This document shows, piece after piece, positions 48,086 through 60,786 of a stretch of 64,000 nt of DNA; positions within the stretch are counted from its first letter, which is position 1, and each line of letters begins with the position of its first letter. The position numbers and the translations under genes are program-made. The notes under the pieces are model-generated. The model was not told the origin of the DNA, did no database searches, and was given only the letters and a program-made list of their open reading frames with translations. Source of the stretch: Nemopilema nomurai (Eukaryota; Cnidaria; Scyphozoa; Rhizostomeae; Rhizostomatidae); contig ML133473.1 in assembly GCA_003864495.1 (NCBI GenBank), positions 893,540 through 957,539 of the forward strand, in the 5' to 3' direction.

Positions 48086-50836
48086 ATGGAGGAATTCACA
48101 AAATGTCAAGGTATTGTGTGTTCATTCAAAAACTTTTCGCTTCATAAAATATCTCAAAATGCGACTCACTGTTTGGTGAAATAGTGGCTGATATGTGTAA
48201 TGTGCAAATGTCGGATAAAAGGTTCAAACATTATCTGGATAAACTCACCATGGAATAACGACGAAGAGCAACAGTGAGACAAAGACTGTTTTATATAGGT
48301 CTGACGATTCGGACGATTCGCTCTGACGATTCGTACCAAAACAACCGCACAGTTTATACTTTATAACTTTCGACAGACGCAAGCTACACATTTCATTTAA
48401 AGTTTATTTAGAAGATTAAGCGTATGTCTAACTGTTTTTCATAGTCTAGAAGATCGGAAAAATATTTTTAATATCGTGACGGCGTTTGAAATCTAGGGAA
48501 ACCGCGATTTTGGGCAAAACTGCCCTTCAGTTTACTCTTAATAACTTTTTTCAAAAATTTTTCTCAGCCTACAACCAGTGCTTATTTTGTTGGCATTGAA
48601 TATTTCTAGCTGTTTTTTATAGTCTCGAGAAGAGGTTCGCCGGGTTTCTGCATGGAACGACCCGACAAATGTTTGACTATTTTCGAAACCTTTAGAATCG
48701 GCCGCGAACCTCACTTCGGTTTAAAGCAAAAAACGTCCGTAAACAATACACCCTTCGAGTAATTTTTACTTTTTCCATTTGCTAAGACCCTACTACATTG
48801 GATTTTCATAGTTTTCCGTGAATTTAATGCACATTCACATCCTTCTAGGGCCACGAGAAGATAGGAAGATTTTGGTTCTTCGCTCTGCCAAAAACATCCC
48901 GCACAATCGTTTGAAAAAGTATTTTATAAGAAGGCTTGTCAACTTTTCTAGACATCAAACAGGAAACCTTGGCCTCGCAACAACGTTCTATAGTTGTTTC
49001 TGTGGAATTCGCACTACCAGAGGCGTACCGAAACAGCCCTTCAGTTTACTCTCAGTTTATTATTAAGAGTAAACTGAAGGGCTGTTTCGGTTCGAATCGT
49101 CAGAGGGGTCGTGCGAATCGTCAGAGATTCTGTCCCTCTGATCACACAAGAATTGAACGACTCTGAGCGAAGTCGCCAGATTTTAGTGATTTTCAAAGTC
49201 TCATAAAATTGAAATTTGTACCTTGATAATGGCGAAAGTTATTAAGAGTAAAGTGAAGGGCTGTTTTGCCCAAAATCGAAATTTCGCTAGTTTTCAAACG
49301 CCGTCGTGATATTAAAAAACATATGCGATCTTGCAGACTATGAAAAACAGCTAACCCTACGTTTACTCTTCTAAAGAAACTTAAAACGAAATTTGTAGCT
49401 TGCGTCTGTCGAAAGTTATAAAGTATAAACTGTGCGGTTGTTTTGGTACGAATCGTCAGAGCGAATCGTCCGAATCGTCAGGCCTATATAAGACAGTCTT
49501 TGTCTATTCCATCTCAATTTTCATTATAGTTTGCTCTGGGGTCGAAGCCAATCAGGGAGCTGATCCCACCCACATTCCCCCAGCAATCGCCATATTACAA
49601 ATTATTTAATGGAAAATGAAATTAACATTGGACCTTTTTCAAGTTTCTTCTTAAGTTTATTCCTATTAACAGTTTCTTAACTACTATGTTTAGCTTGTAA
49701 TACTCAATTAATTATTAACAAGCCCCGCTACACAGGTCGCAACCCCCTTGTCCGTATAAAAGTACCCACAAAAGCGTTTCCCTCAGGGATAATACATCTG
49801 CTTTTACTTCCTGCCAGGGATTCTCCTCATTACTCTTGGGGTTGTGAAGACAGTAATTGGTGCATGTATACTGCTCTTGACACTGCTAGCAGTAGCTGCT
49901 TCTGGTGGTTTTTTGGGAGTATCATTTATCATTGCATTTGCTGCTTCGGTGAGTTTAAACAGTATCCTTCAATGAATTCATAGTGAGGGTGATAGCTTTC
50001 TGCTTCTTAACAGCATTTACATAATGGGCAACATGTGCACAGGAGACAAGTAACAACACTTGAGGTAGAATTTTGAAACTTTTGAAACAGCAGGCCAATA
50101 TTAATTCTCAGCCATTCAGCTTGACTCGAAACTCTCCTGATTAGGAGATTGACGCCAGCATCATTTTCAATAAATGAGTCCTTCTTAGTAATGATGCCTA
50201 CAATAATCGGTTTTCGTAGTCTCCATTCATATATGACCTCTGGACTCCACCCCACACCTCCTCCAATTAGTTGTAGTCTGACAGACCTTATTCTATGATG
50301 ATTGAATCTATTGCATGCATATTATTAGTATTGACAAATTTAGCAATTTTTTGGTATATTGCAACATGTGTTTTTGTAAGACTCACCTTGAGGATGTGAG
50401 AGCAGCCCAAAGTGGGCGTTGAAGAGAAATGCAGCTGACAATCCCCCATTTGTCCACGTCAACATGCACTACCCAGCCAACTCCATCTATGGGTAGAAAG
50501 TACCAATACATTGAGTATAATTATATCACACAAGATGTCACATTTGAGACTATGCCTTTCGTATCACCGAGTTTCGTGGTTTGTGGCTTTTTGAAAAAGG
50601 TATTTGGGGGTGTAGTGACTCTTTTGTCTACTTTCCGTTGTCTCACCATGTCATGCTGACACATCGTTTCTCGCTCCCCAGCCTAGCCTTTTCCATCCTC
50701 ATTACATCACCATTTCATCATCCTCTCTCATTCCTTGTCAGCAAATTTATTCTTAGATTAATTAGTATAAATATAATTGTAAAGTCAGTCAGAGTCAGTC
50801 AGAAACAGAGCTACAGAACTCAACAGGCAACGCGTC

Positions 50837-50877
<41 letters not shown>

Positions 50878-52721
50878 GGCCTGGCTCCGTGTTCTCTGCA
50901 CGTTAAACAAGACAGCTTTGGCTCGGATCGTCCATAGAGGTTGAGCAACGCAGTCAGTGAAATCCTATTTCAACTCGTTTATACAGGGGTAGCGAATTGC
51001 TTATTATATTCCGATTAGATGCAACGTTTTACTGCAAAATACGTAAACTCGGTTCGTTTCTTGCTCTAGTTTATACTTTGTGGAGTTGCAGGAATTATTG
51101 CTGGAGCCGTGAAAACAAAGCGTTCGGTAAGTATGTATGTATGTTATGAATAATGTATAACTTTGGGAAAATCAGTTTATATGAAGCTCTGGAGTCATCT
51201 ATTTTTATGCTTTGGTGGGAATACAAGCACCAGGCACTACATCAAATTGATTCATTCAGCATTGCATAATACTCAATGGTGATTATACTTGCACCCAATT
51301 GGTTGACTAGTTCTGGACAGGGGGACTGAGTATGAATGACATCATAAACCTCAGGTCAATGAGAAATTTCGTGCATATGTGTTGTGACATCCCTATACAA
51401 GACAAAAGGTTCCAGCATCTGGAAATATTGCATTTTATGGTTGAAATTGTCCCATGAAATAGACCGCCCCTCATCAAATTAAGAAAGCTGCCCCCCCCCC
51501 CCCCTCTTTTTAAGTGCTTTGACGCCTTGGGAGCATGGCTTCTTACGCTAGCGTCACATTTAACGGACCAATGCTAAGTGGTCACTAAGTGGACATTGGT
51601 TGGCTCATTCACGTGGTTACATTTGCAGATCTTGCTCTACGGCATTTGCTGTCTAGTGATGTTCGTCCCTGTCGCGGTTGTCAGTGTGCTGGCTACGATT
51701 GGGGCCGCAGCCGCCATCGGCAACATAGCCAACATCAAGTGCAATGACAATCTGGAAATGTGCCGCTGCACTCACAATGCCACTTCACTGGAGTTCAAAG
51801 GTTTTGTTTCTGAACATTTTTAATCATCTGTCATTAAAATCAAGTGCTTCATCGATTGTTTGTTAAATTACATACTAGTGCCGTCGGAAGGAAATTCATA
51901 TGAGGGGGGGACATTGTATTTGTTTTCATTCAGTACACAGTTCTAAAGGAAACATACTGCAGATTGACAGTTATTGAGAGGCTTCAGCCCCCCTCCCCAG
52001 CCCCCAGTTCCCGGGGACCTGCGTATATTCGTGCAGTTATGTTTTGTTAAGATTGCGTTCGCTGAGAATAGGCCGTATTAAATTTCACGTATTTCTTCGA
52101 TTCGTTCCTGATTATTTTTAACCATCTTTCTTATGAAATGTGAATCAAGAAGTTTATACATTGTTGTTAAGCCCGAATAAATGCTAAAGCGGATTTTTTG
52201 ACTAAGCCAACTTTCAATTAATTCTCACAAGGCAAAAATGTACTTAAGGAGCGCGAATTAGTTGCATGAATTGAAGTGAGTTTCATGAAGGAAAGGCTTT
52301 TTTGATCCAAGTATCTTTCAGCTCCTAGTACTATTTCACCTGTTTTGCAACAACAACCACGGCTGTTTGGTTTCTATTGGGTAAAAACCAATCGAATGAT
52401 AACTCTTACACGTTAAACTATGATGAACAGTAAACCTGTAGGATACTGGAATTTTTTCTTCCCCGCTGGATAAACATGGCCTATTTCCATCTTCCATTTG
52501 TATCACTTGCAATTCTATAAATAATCACGCACCACTTTTTCCTCATTACACTAGGATCATGCACTGAGCTTATTGCCAAGATGAAGGGATCGTTAATTGG
52601 CACGGTTGTATTTCTCTGGGGCTCATCCGTCTTGATTTTGGCATCAGCAATCTACGGGATGTATTTGGCATGCTGTCGTCGTCGCAATTTCGTGCGTAGA
52701 TCTCACTCAAATAGTCTATAA
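48086..52721 (+). CDS. MS4A-like four-transmembrane protein 3 (183 aa, five exons)
   Basis: Exons: 48086-48110, 49818-49948, 51070-51126, 51629-51800, 52555-52721. The first exon reads MEEFTKCQ. TM1 is ILLITLGVVKTVIGACILLL; TM2 spans exons 2-3 (FIIAFAASFILCGVAGIIAG); TM3 is CCLVMFVPVAVVSVLATI; TM4 is VVFLWGSSVLILASAIYGMY. Exon phases and the 57-nt third exon match the other two genes, but the sequence is much more diverged. The TM3-TM4 loop is longer, with four cysteines (KCNDNLEMCRC, then GSC) and an N-glycosylation sequon NAT. This suits a disulfide-bonded extracellular loop. The tail is short and basic (CCRRRNFVRRSHSNSL). The donor after exon 4 (GTTTTG) is weak. Function inferred from the fold. 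Confidence 0.82.
48277..49505. mobile_element. 1.2-kb foldback element in intron 1 of MS4A-like gene 3
   Basis: The left arm 48277-48547 is the near-complete reverse complement of 49235-49505 (271 bp each), with outer ends AGACAAAGACTG and CAGTCTTTGTCT. The arms contain repeated CGATTCG motifs. Nested palindromes, including the hairpin at 49027-49091, fill the centre. No transposase is visible and no target-site duplication is evident. Confidence 0.85.
49027..49091. repeat. Perfect 26-bp hairpin inside the foldback element
   Basis: ACCGAAACAGCCCTTCAGTT plus TACTCT is followed after a 13-nt loop by its exact complement. The same CCCTTCAGTTTACTCTTAAT-type sequence recurs in the outer arms, so the element is built from nested copies. 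Confidence 0.9.
50838..50877. repeat. CT microsatellite
   Basis: (CT)n of about 20 repeats with one TTT interruption, in intron 2 of MS4A-like gene 3. Confidence 0.9.
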
Positions 52722-55025
52722 AGGCATTGAGTCGTGATAAATGGAAAGCGTATACCCAAATTGCAAAAATTGCTGAGTCATTATGATAGCTCCGTTAATC
52801 TGATTGGCTGTCAAGCAAACTGCACACGTGATGTTTTAACCTCACAGTTAATGTCTGATCACATGAAAGCCGATTTATCACATGAAAACAGACAACAGCC
52901 TGTGGAAAACCGCTATTTACCATGACTCAATGCCCTTAAAACTGTTGTTTTGCCATAAACGCATAGGACTCTTTTTGCCACATTACTTTTATGTTTCTAC
53001 AAACAAAATGCAAGCTCTTTCCTGAAAAATTTGCTCACACTCGAATAACAGTTTGCCGTAACCAATATTTTGAAAACAGAAAGTTGTCACTATTGCACGT
53101 CTTTTTCCCTTTTTAATACGTTCCTTGCCTAGGTACATTGCCGAAATTTATTAATATTGCTCAATGAGTCAATAGGATGCATTTCAACTGAGGCACATAT
53201 TTTGCCCTTTTTAATTCGCTTCGTGCCTAGAGACATTGCCGAAATCATTAGTATTGATACTGTCAGAAGCAATTAATGATAGGAAGCATTTCAAATGTGG
53301 CCCCTGTGTATTGTGTCTTGCATTCTCAAGAGTGAATTGATTTTGAAATGCTCTGACTTGCAGCCTTTGGTGAATAGCAATGGATGCAGTCAAGAGATTC
53401 CATCATCCTCTTTGAAGACATACCATCAAAAGCATGAGAGAAAAGTGCATGGCATCTTTTAAGGGACGGTTCACCATTGATTGGACAATCAGACTTGTAG
53501 CGGATCCATCGCATTGCGAACAGACTGAGCTGATAGTAATTGTCGCAATATCGCCAATGCAAACAGTGAAGACAGTGATCACCAATGCAAACAGTGATCA
53601 CCAATGAAAACAGTGATCACAAATGCAAACAGTGATCACCATTGAAAACAGTGATCACCAATGAAAACAGTGATCACCAATGAAAACAGTGATCACCAAT
53701 TAAAACAGTGATCACCAATGAAAACAGTGATCACCAATGAAAACAGTGATCACCAATGAAAACAGTGATCACCAATGAAAACAGTGATCACCAATGAAAA
53801 CAGTGATCACCAATGAAAACAGTGATCACCAATTGAAACAGTGATCACCAATGAAAACAGTGATCACCAATTGAAACAGTGATCACCAATGAAAACAGTG
53901 ATCACTAATGTCTTTGAAGTGCAAACCTTTTCATATAGCTAGCCAGAATTTGCCGAAAGGCCACCCTCCAATATCAAGTGCAACAACCCTTTAGCAACAC
54001 CAATGCCTTTCTTGTTTCGGTATAAAATTTAAACTCAGCATAAACGCGAGCTTTTCATCTACAGCTTTTTTATGAAATTGGCGACATTGAATTCAAATAT
54101 TAGTTATTACGTCATAGTCTACACAATGTAATGTAATTTTGTGACAAGTTTTCCACCCATAAAAAATTTGTCTTATATGACAAGTGAGCACCCCATTCTC
54201 AGCCATCTTTGTAAAGAAGAATGGGTGACGTTTGGCTAGCTTGGATTTCCAAAGCTCAGTCACAGAATAGGAAATACGGTTTTTCCTATTCTGTGGCTCA
54301 CATTAGATTACAAAATACCCCAAATGTACTTTGCTGCGCAAACCTCTAGGGTCCGTATAAACACTATTGCTAGTTAGTAGTTGTTTAGTAGCCTGGTCCA
54401 TTACTTTATACTTTGCTTTCTTCATAAAGGTTTTCTAGCTTCAGTGGAAGGTAACCATTTGTACAAGTATAATGTCGTATTATTCAATAATCTTATCAGG
54501 CCTTGCTCTGATGAGAATCAAGATGCTTTTCCGCAATGTTTTAACGAGAGTAGCTTCTAGAAGTGCCAAATTAGTGAATCAACGGTGATACAATCAATAG
54601 TCCAGTGAGAATCAATTCCTTTTCATACTTAGTCTCCCTTGCTACTATTCTTCCTATCCACCTTACAGAAAAGATTGCTTCCTACCCGTAGAACTGCGAT
54701 CATATATGCAATGGATTCTGCTGTACAATTGATTAGTTCTCAAGAACAATTTTGCTATTGATTGTTAACCAAGGCTAAAAATTATGCCACCATTGAAAGC
54801 ATTCGCACCTATCGCAAAGGTCGCGACAGACGAAAAAAGCAGTTTCCATTAATACCAAACGATCTAAAATCGCAAATTTCAGCGTTCCTTACGTCATTTG
54901 CACTTCTTGCTATCATATGGAACCCAAGCTTTGCGGCCAGTTTAAGATCCTTGAATTTTATTGAAAGCCGATCTTTGTCGTCTGTTGCGACCATTGCGGC
55001 TTCTGCGATTTTTGCAATCAGATGG
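52722..55025. other. Downstream stretch with no confident gene
   Basis: A 19-bp minisatellite (53575-53912) and a short hairpin (54261-54298, CACAGAATAGGAAA and its complement) are the clear structures. Overlapping ORFs at 54762-55141 (94 codons plus, 110 codons minus) border the TTAA element; the minus one has a more protein-like composition but no recognised domain. Confidence 0.5.
53575..53912. repeat. 19-bp minisatellite with TGATCA core
   Basis: About 18 copies of CAGTGATCACCAATGAAAA, nearly identical. Each contains the palindrome GTGATCAC. Confidence 0.95.
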
Positions 55026-55339
55026 TTAAGCCTGGTTTCCATATAGCCGTAACGATCGGACGGCTGCCTGCGATGCGTCACGGATCGATGACAGACATGT
55101 CGCTGACAATCTTTTTTTGAATGAGCACATACTGTGCACATGCTGTGATCGGGAGGATCGGAAAAGTTGAACCAGATCTACTTTAGTAAAGCCTGGTTTC
55201 CATATAGCAGTAACGATCGGACGGCTGCCTGCGATGCCTGCGATTCAAAGAAAGACTGCCAGCGACATGTCTGTCATCGATCCGTGACGCATCGCAGGCA
55301 GCCGTCCGATCGTTACGGCTATATGGAAACCAGGCTTAA
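55026..55339. mobile_element. TTAA-bounded nested inverted-repeat element
   Basis: Outer ends TTAAGCCTGGTTTCCATATA and the exact complement at 55320-55339 give an inverted repeat of about 80 bp, including CGATCGGACGGCTGCCTGCG. A second direct copy of the left end starts at about 55191, inside the element, and pairs with the same right arm. TTAA at both ends recalls piggyBac- or Kolobok-type insertion. Non-coding. Confidence 0.8.
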
Positions 55340-55813
55340 CCATTGCTTTTTTACTTGCCGCGCGGCTCTATGAACGGCTCGCCTCGGTAATATGAAGGCG
55401 TAAAGGCTTAATCGATTAAGTGCTTTCTCGGTTAAGTCCTGACACAACAATTTATATCTGGATATAAGGACTTCAACATTTTGTATTCACAATGCAAACT
55501 AAAAACAATAACTTTTTCCTTAACACTTTTTAGAAGGTTATTCACGAAAAAGCTTTTACCTCTGACTGCTGTGTACTTGGCTCAAATAAAGTCACTTTCA
55601 AGACCAAAGGGCCAAGAAATAACAGCTTGGCTGATATGAAGCTTTTTGTGCAACACTTCTTAATATCTTGTAGAGGTGAACCTTCTATAGCATGGTATAC
55701 ACAGGGTAGAGGTGTTCAACTCTAACCTGAATTTGAACAGGGTAGTCTCTGCCAGACAACCCATAATGCACCCCCAATAAAGTATCTGACAATATTTTAG
55801 ACAATATTTTAGA

Positions 55814-56114
55814 CATAGGCGCCGACTACGTGGGGGCTTGGGGGCTCGAGCCCCCCCTGGGAATTGCTATGAGGGGGCTCAGCCCCCCCTGGGAATTTCG
55901 TTTGAAATCAATCAAAGAACTGAACTGATGATACTGAAGACCATGATGTTATATCTGCTTTATTAAAATGTTTTGTTTTGTTACTATACATACTACATAT
56001 GTTGTATTACGTTATTAAAGCGACAGGTAATTTCTCTACCTTTAAACTTTTTTTAATTTTTTTAAATTTAAATTTTGAGCCCACCCCTGGGAAAAATAAA
56101 AGTCGGCGCCTATG
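55814..56114. mobile_element. hAT-like MITE, copy 1
   Basis: Termini CATAGGCGCCGACT and AGTCGGCGCCTATG form 14-bp terminal inverted repeats, flanked on both sides by the 8-bp ATTTTAGA. An 8-bp duplication and CA start suit the hAT superfamily. The flank is part of an ACAATATTTTAG tandem repeat, which weakens the target-site argument. Internal G-rich CCCCCCTGGGAATT motifs appear in both orientations. Confidence 0.7.
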
Positions 56115-56700
56115 ATTTTAGACAATATTTTAGACAATATTTTAGACAAGTTTACATTACACTGAAAGTACAACTCAATTGATAAGTGAAAGCCAATTTC
56201 TTATTGCTGCCAGACTCTAGAAACAGTTAAAATACATTGAATGGCTTTGTAACAAAAACTTTTCTGAAAAAACTTAAACTGTAAGACAATGTTCATCACA
56301 GGGGATATATGGGGAGAATACCAAGCAACATTTGGTTGTTAGTTATTAATCAAAGAGAATAATCTAATATTTGTATGTCTTGCTTGGCATTAAAGAAATG
56401 CACAAAGTTGCTCTGAAGGTACGCTTTGGTGAAGTGATGCTAAAAGCTTTTACCTCTGACTGCTGTGTACTGGCTCAAATAAAGTCACTTTCAAGACCAA
56501 AGGGCAAGTAACAGCTTGGCTGATATGAAGCTTTTTGTGCAACACTTCTTATATCTTGTAGAGGTGAACCTTCTATAGCATGGTATACACAGGTAGAGGT
56601 GTTCAACTCTAACCTGAATTTGAACAGGGTAGTCTCTGCCAGACAACCCATAATGCACCCCCAATAAAGTATCTGACAATATTTTAGACAATATTTTAGA

Positions 56701-56993
56701 CATAGGCGCCGACTACGTGGGGCTTGGGGGCTCGAGCCCCCCTGGGAATTGCTATGAGGGGGCTCAGCCCCCCTGGGAATTTCGTTTGAAATCAATCAAA
56801 GAACTGAATGATACTGAAGACCATGATGTTATATCTGCTTTATTAAAATGTTTTGTTTTGTTACTATACATACTACATATGTTGTATTACGTTATTAAAG
56901 CGACAGGTAATTTCTCTACCTTTAAACTTTTTTTAATTTTTTTAAATTTAAATTTTGAGCCACCCCTGGGAAAAATAAAAGTCGGCGCCTATG
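56701..56993. mobile_element. hAT-like MITE, copy 2
   Basis: The same element inside the second half of the tandem duplication, with several one-base deletions. Its presence in both halves means the MITE inserted before the duplication. Confidence 0.7.
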
Positions 56994-57332
56994 ATTTTAG
57001 ACAATATTTTAGACAATATTTTAGACAATATTTTAGACAAGTTTACATTACACTGAAAGTACAACTCAATTGATAAGTGAAAGCCAATTTCTTATTGCTG
57101 CCAGACTCTAGAAACAGTTAAAATACATTGAATGGCTTTGTAACAAAAACTTTTCTGAAAAAACTTAAACTGTAAGACAATGTTCATCACAGGGGATATA
57201 TGGGGAGAATACCAAGCAACATTTGGTTGTTAGTTATTAATCAAAGAGAATAATCTAATATTTGTATGTCTTGCTTGGCATTAAAGAAATGCACAAAGTT
57301 GCTCTGAATGTACGCTTTGGTGCAGTGATGCT

Positions 57333-60300
57333 ATACTGTGTGGCAGCTGCTTTTCCCAGGGCACCAGAGGTGGACTGGTCCATCAACAAGCCCAACAGGC
57401 CTCTTCAAATCTTGCAAAATGGCACCTTGTTGGCTAAAAAATATTTTCCTCATTGAGGCTTTCTCTTTGATATTCCACCTTAGTGCTTATTTTTGGTCAA
57501 TGAATAATTAGGGCTAGACATGTTCTGTTGGTAAAAATTCACTTCATGATTAAATGTCTTATTAACACCATTTGTACCTGGCCCCTAGTTTGTTGTGGGT
57601 GTTTGAAAATTTGAAGGAAGTCTGCCACTGCATGGCATCTTTTACTTTAGGGGTCAGAAACAACTAAACAGAAATAAGGCTAAAAATCAGTTTTTGATTA
57701 AGCTATTGGCTGTCCTTACAAACAACCTTTTTTCGTTAACCAATTTTTCATAACTTTCTTAGACTTCAGGGAGAGTGGATCTACCTTAGTCGTAAATTGA
57801 CATTTAGTGCAGGGCCTATAAATTGACATACCTTGCCATGGTAACACAGAGACACTTTAATTCTACGTTTCTAGAAATTTTCTCTTTTCACCACTATCAG
57901 AGGCTTGTTTGGACTTTTGACTGTAACTTTCACTTTTGCAAACATGAAGCCATCAAAATAAATTACTATTTCTATGTGTAAATCAAGTGTTTATGTGTGT
58001 AAGTGCATTGTCTCTGTGTAAGTGTAAGTATATGCATTGATTACTGTAGCAGCAGACACAAACATTTAACTGTAAACAAGGACCATGACTAATTTTAAAA
58101 GTTTTCTTCATTCAAAAGCATATGATTCTGAGCTTCTGTGCTCTCCCCCAACTGTTTGCAGGGCACTCCATCAAAGGCCCCTCAATCAATGCAAACCTCC
58201 ATCACATTTGTAGATACCCTTTCAAATGCTTTACCTCCATGCCTAAGCCTATCGTTTTGTATATTCTTCAAGTCAACTTTCATGTTTTTATAATGGAACC
58301 CCATTTTCATAAAGAAATGGTTACCAAAATTTTTCATGGAACTACATATTTGATACGTGATATATAATCAAATTGACCGGGTGGACATTAGGGAAATTCC
58401 GAGGGAAACTTTCATGAATTGTTGAAGATAGGGTTTGGAACGACCCAAAGCAAAATTTTAGCTTGGCTAGCTAATGTAGCCAAGGAACGTGAAGTATAGA
58501 ACATCACAAATAACTTCCCTTCACTCCTAGAGAGGTTGCTTTATAATCTCATTACATCGGTCGAACTGGAACTATAATAACCATATTAACCTACCTTGCA
58601 CACAGTTTTCCAATCAGCAACTTTCAGAATCGAAATCGAAGATCATTCCAAGGTGCAGTACCTTTGAGTCCATCTTGCTGTGGTTCACCTGGCCGAGATG
58701 ACGTTGAATTTTGGCGCGCAATGGAGCCTCATTTCCCTACGACGGCATCTTTGTCCTCGTGAAAACCGTTTAAAATTTAGACCGAATGTAGGTATAAATG
58801 TAGAAATGTAGGTAATTTATACTTTATACCGTTCATAATTAAAACATATCGTGATTATGAATATTCACAGATTGTGGAACGGGAAGAGTTTTCGGAAGTC
58901 GGCCGTAAGGGGTCTGAAAATATCCTGGAAGATGCTTTACAACGAAAGAAGATTTAAGGGGAGAATTATGGCTCCAGTCGGCAAGAAGCTGTAACAGCAA
59001 AACGTTCACCTAGTATACTCCGAAACAAATATAGTCATAACTGTAATGCTTGTTGTGAAGTAAAACGTCAAAGCAGAGAAGAATATTGTCTTACATATAT
59101 TGTTTTAGTGGAAGTTTCAGTTATACAAAGCCTGTTTTCTGGCATTTTTAATGGTCTTGGTCTAGTTCTTTTGCAAGACCTCATTAAATTTTATTTGGAC
59201 TTTTCTAAAAGAAGGTGCGAATTGGAAGCTGATTGATGGCAAACCATGTGCTCTTCGAATAGCGTTTTTGAACCGCAATTGGCTGCATATTATGTTATCC
59301 CACAATTGCATACTCTGGTGCGTGTCGGATAACAATCCAAAAATTATGTAATTATCCAAAAATTACGTTTCCGCTATTTCTAACGTCTCCATCGTTTATA
59401 AAGTGATCTCTAAGTGGTCGAGGTGAAATAGTTTGCAACTAGAACTAGAAAACACTGTACAGTTGGACAAAGTCACATTAAACTAACATCGTGGTATGAA
59501 TAAAAATAGAAGTAACAGGATTCAGCAGATAATTCTATTATTTTACCTATGACGTAATATTCTTGTGTGCCATTACGTAATAATTTAGAAGCATCTTGTA
59601 GAACTGTGCAGCATCGAACTTAAAGGATCTTAGAAGCATCGTATCATGTCGTGCTCAGAACACTGGTCTTTAAACTAAGTACTTTAGTGGAAGGAATCTA
59701 TGTTAACCTATATCATGTATTAGTTATTACTGTACCTAGAATACAGACCTCTGAATGTTTAATCCATTGTTACTTTCATATAAAACTACGCCGGTAACTA
59801 GGCCTGATATCTAATACGTCTACAGATAGGCTATTGGTCACTTTTTATCGACATCTGTACTCCGTTCTGTCTAATATTCGCTATGTTTTCAACTGAGGCT
59901 TCAGAACTTCTGTTTGAATGTCTCACGGGCAGTCTTCAGTAAATTCTAATTGATAATGAATTTTACAGAGGACAGAGAATTATTTGAGATTTTTAGCTGC
60001 AATGTGGTTATGTATTCAAATATGGTTATAACTAAGACATTTATCAAACTTTTGCTAAGTTGTTTTTTAAGAATCTTCTGGGGAATTAAACCAAATTTAT
60101 TCTTAGCAAAACCTTATGACCGTAAGAAAATTTTACAAAAAATTCGAAAAAGAATGCTAATTATTTTAAAGACAAGGCTCGTAATTTGCTCGATCAACAT
60201 GGTTGTATACTTCCTTTCCATCAAGTTTCAAAAAAATTGTTGAAAATTTAAGTCGATTAAAATTAAAAGTTGAGAGAATCTAATTGGCTCTCACATACAA

Positions 60301-60786
60301 AACACTTTCAATTCAAGGCCCTTGCAGTTCTCTAACTGTATGGTGAAGTTCATGTTGAGGCGTTATCCCGCGTGTGCAATCAAACGATCAGCAGCACTTG
60401 ATATGTGCAAAGCTCACAGGACACTGTTCACGGGTCAATATGGTGTGATAGGTCATAGACCAAGGCCATATAAGGTAATAACGGAAACACACACACACAA
60501 ACCCATGGGCGTAGTAGATATAACAGATTGTACTGCAGTCAGCAACAATGATGAAAAACAAGCTCGAGAGGAAAGTGTAATAAAGAGACAACCATTGTGT
60601 TGTGTTGAATAAAAATGATGCAATAAAAGATGCAAGGAATCAGTGAAAGTATCAAACATTAATGCATACTGTACAAGCTCTATCTAGCCCCTTCTCCTTT
60701 AAGCTCCCTCCTCTATGAAGACCCTTCTCTAAGACTGAAATAATAATAGTTTCACGGTTTGTCTCCACCATCTTTGTTCTGAGGGT
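57333..60786. other. Intergenic stretch with no confident gene
   Basis: Short ORFs such as 57262-57456, 59950-60243 and 60322-60612 show no recognisable domain. The last ends at a TAA next to AATAAA-like sequences at 60608-60627, which could mark a plus-strand transcript end, but no splice-linked upstream exon was found. Confidence 0.45.

Larger units (their letters stand above)
55547..57332. repeat. Tandem duplication of about 895 bp
   Basis: 55547-56441 and 56442-57332 are the same sequence head to tail. They differ mainly by one-base indels in homopolymers (GTACTTGGC versus GTACTGGC, CGTGGGGGC versus CGTGGGGC). Each copy contains one 300-bp MITE. In copy 1 a 58-codon frame from about 55548 is open, but the indels break it in copy 2. 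Confidence 0.93.

Noticed and set aside
53575..53912. CRISPR-like regular repeats
   Set aside because: Repeats are strictly head to tail with no unique spacers, and the genome is eukaryotic. The same applies to the arrays at 1-5330, 23760-24612 and 35500-35697.
54261..54298. Hairpin as a transcription terminator or miRNA precursor
   Set aside because: The stem is about 14 bp with a short loop, too small for an animal miRNA precursor, and stem-loop terminators are not expected here.
55548..55725. 58-codon open frame KAFTSDCC... in the first tandem half
   Set aside because: The second half breaks the frame by one-base indels, no start or splice support was found, and no domain is recognised.
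58650..58740. Minus-strand MDSK first exon with a GTACTG donor
   Set aside because: The frame and donor are possible, but no phase-matched downstream exon was found.
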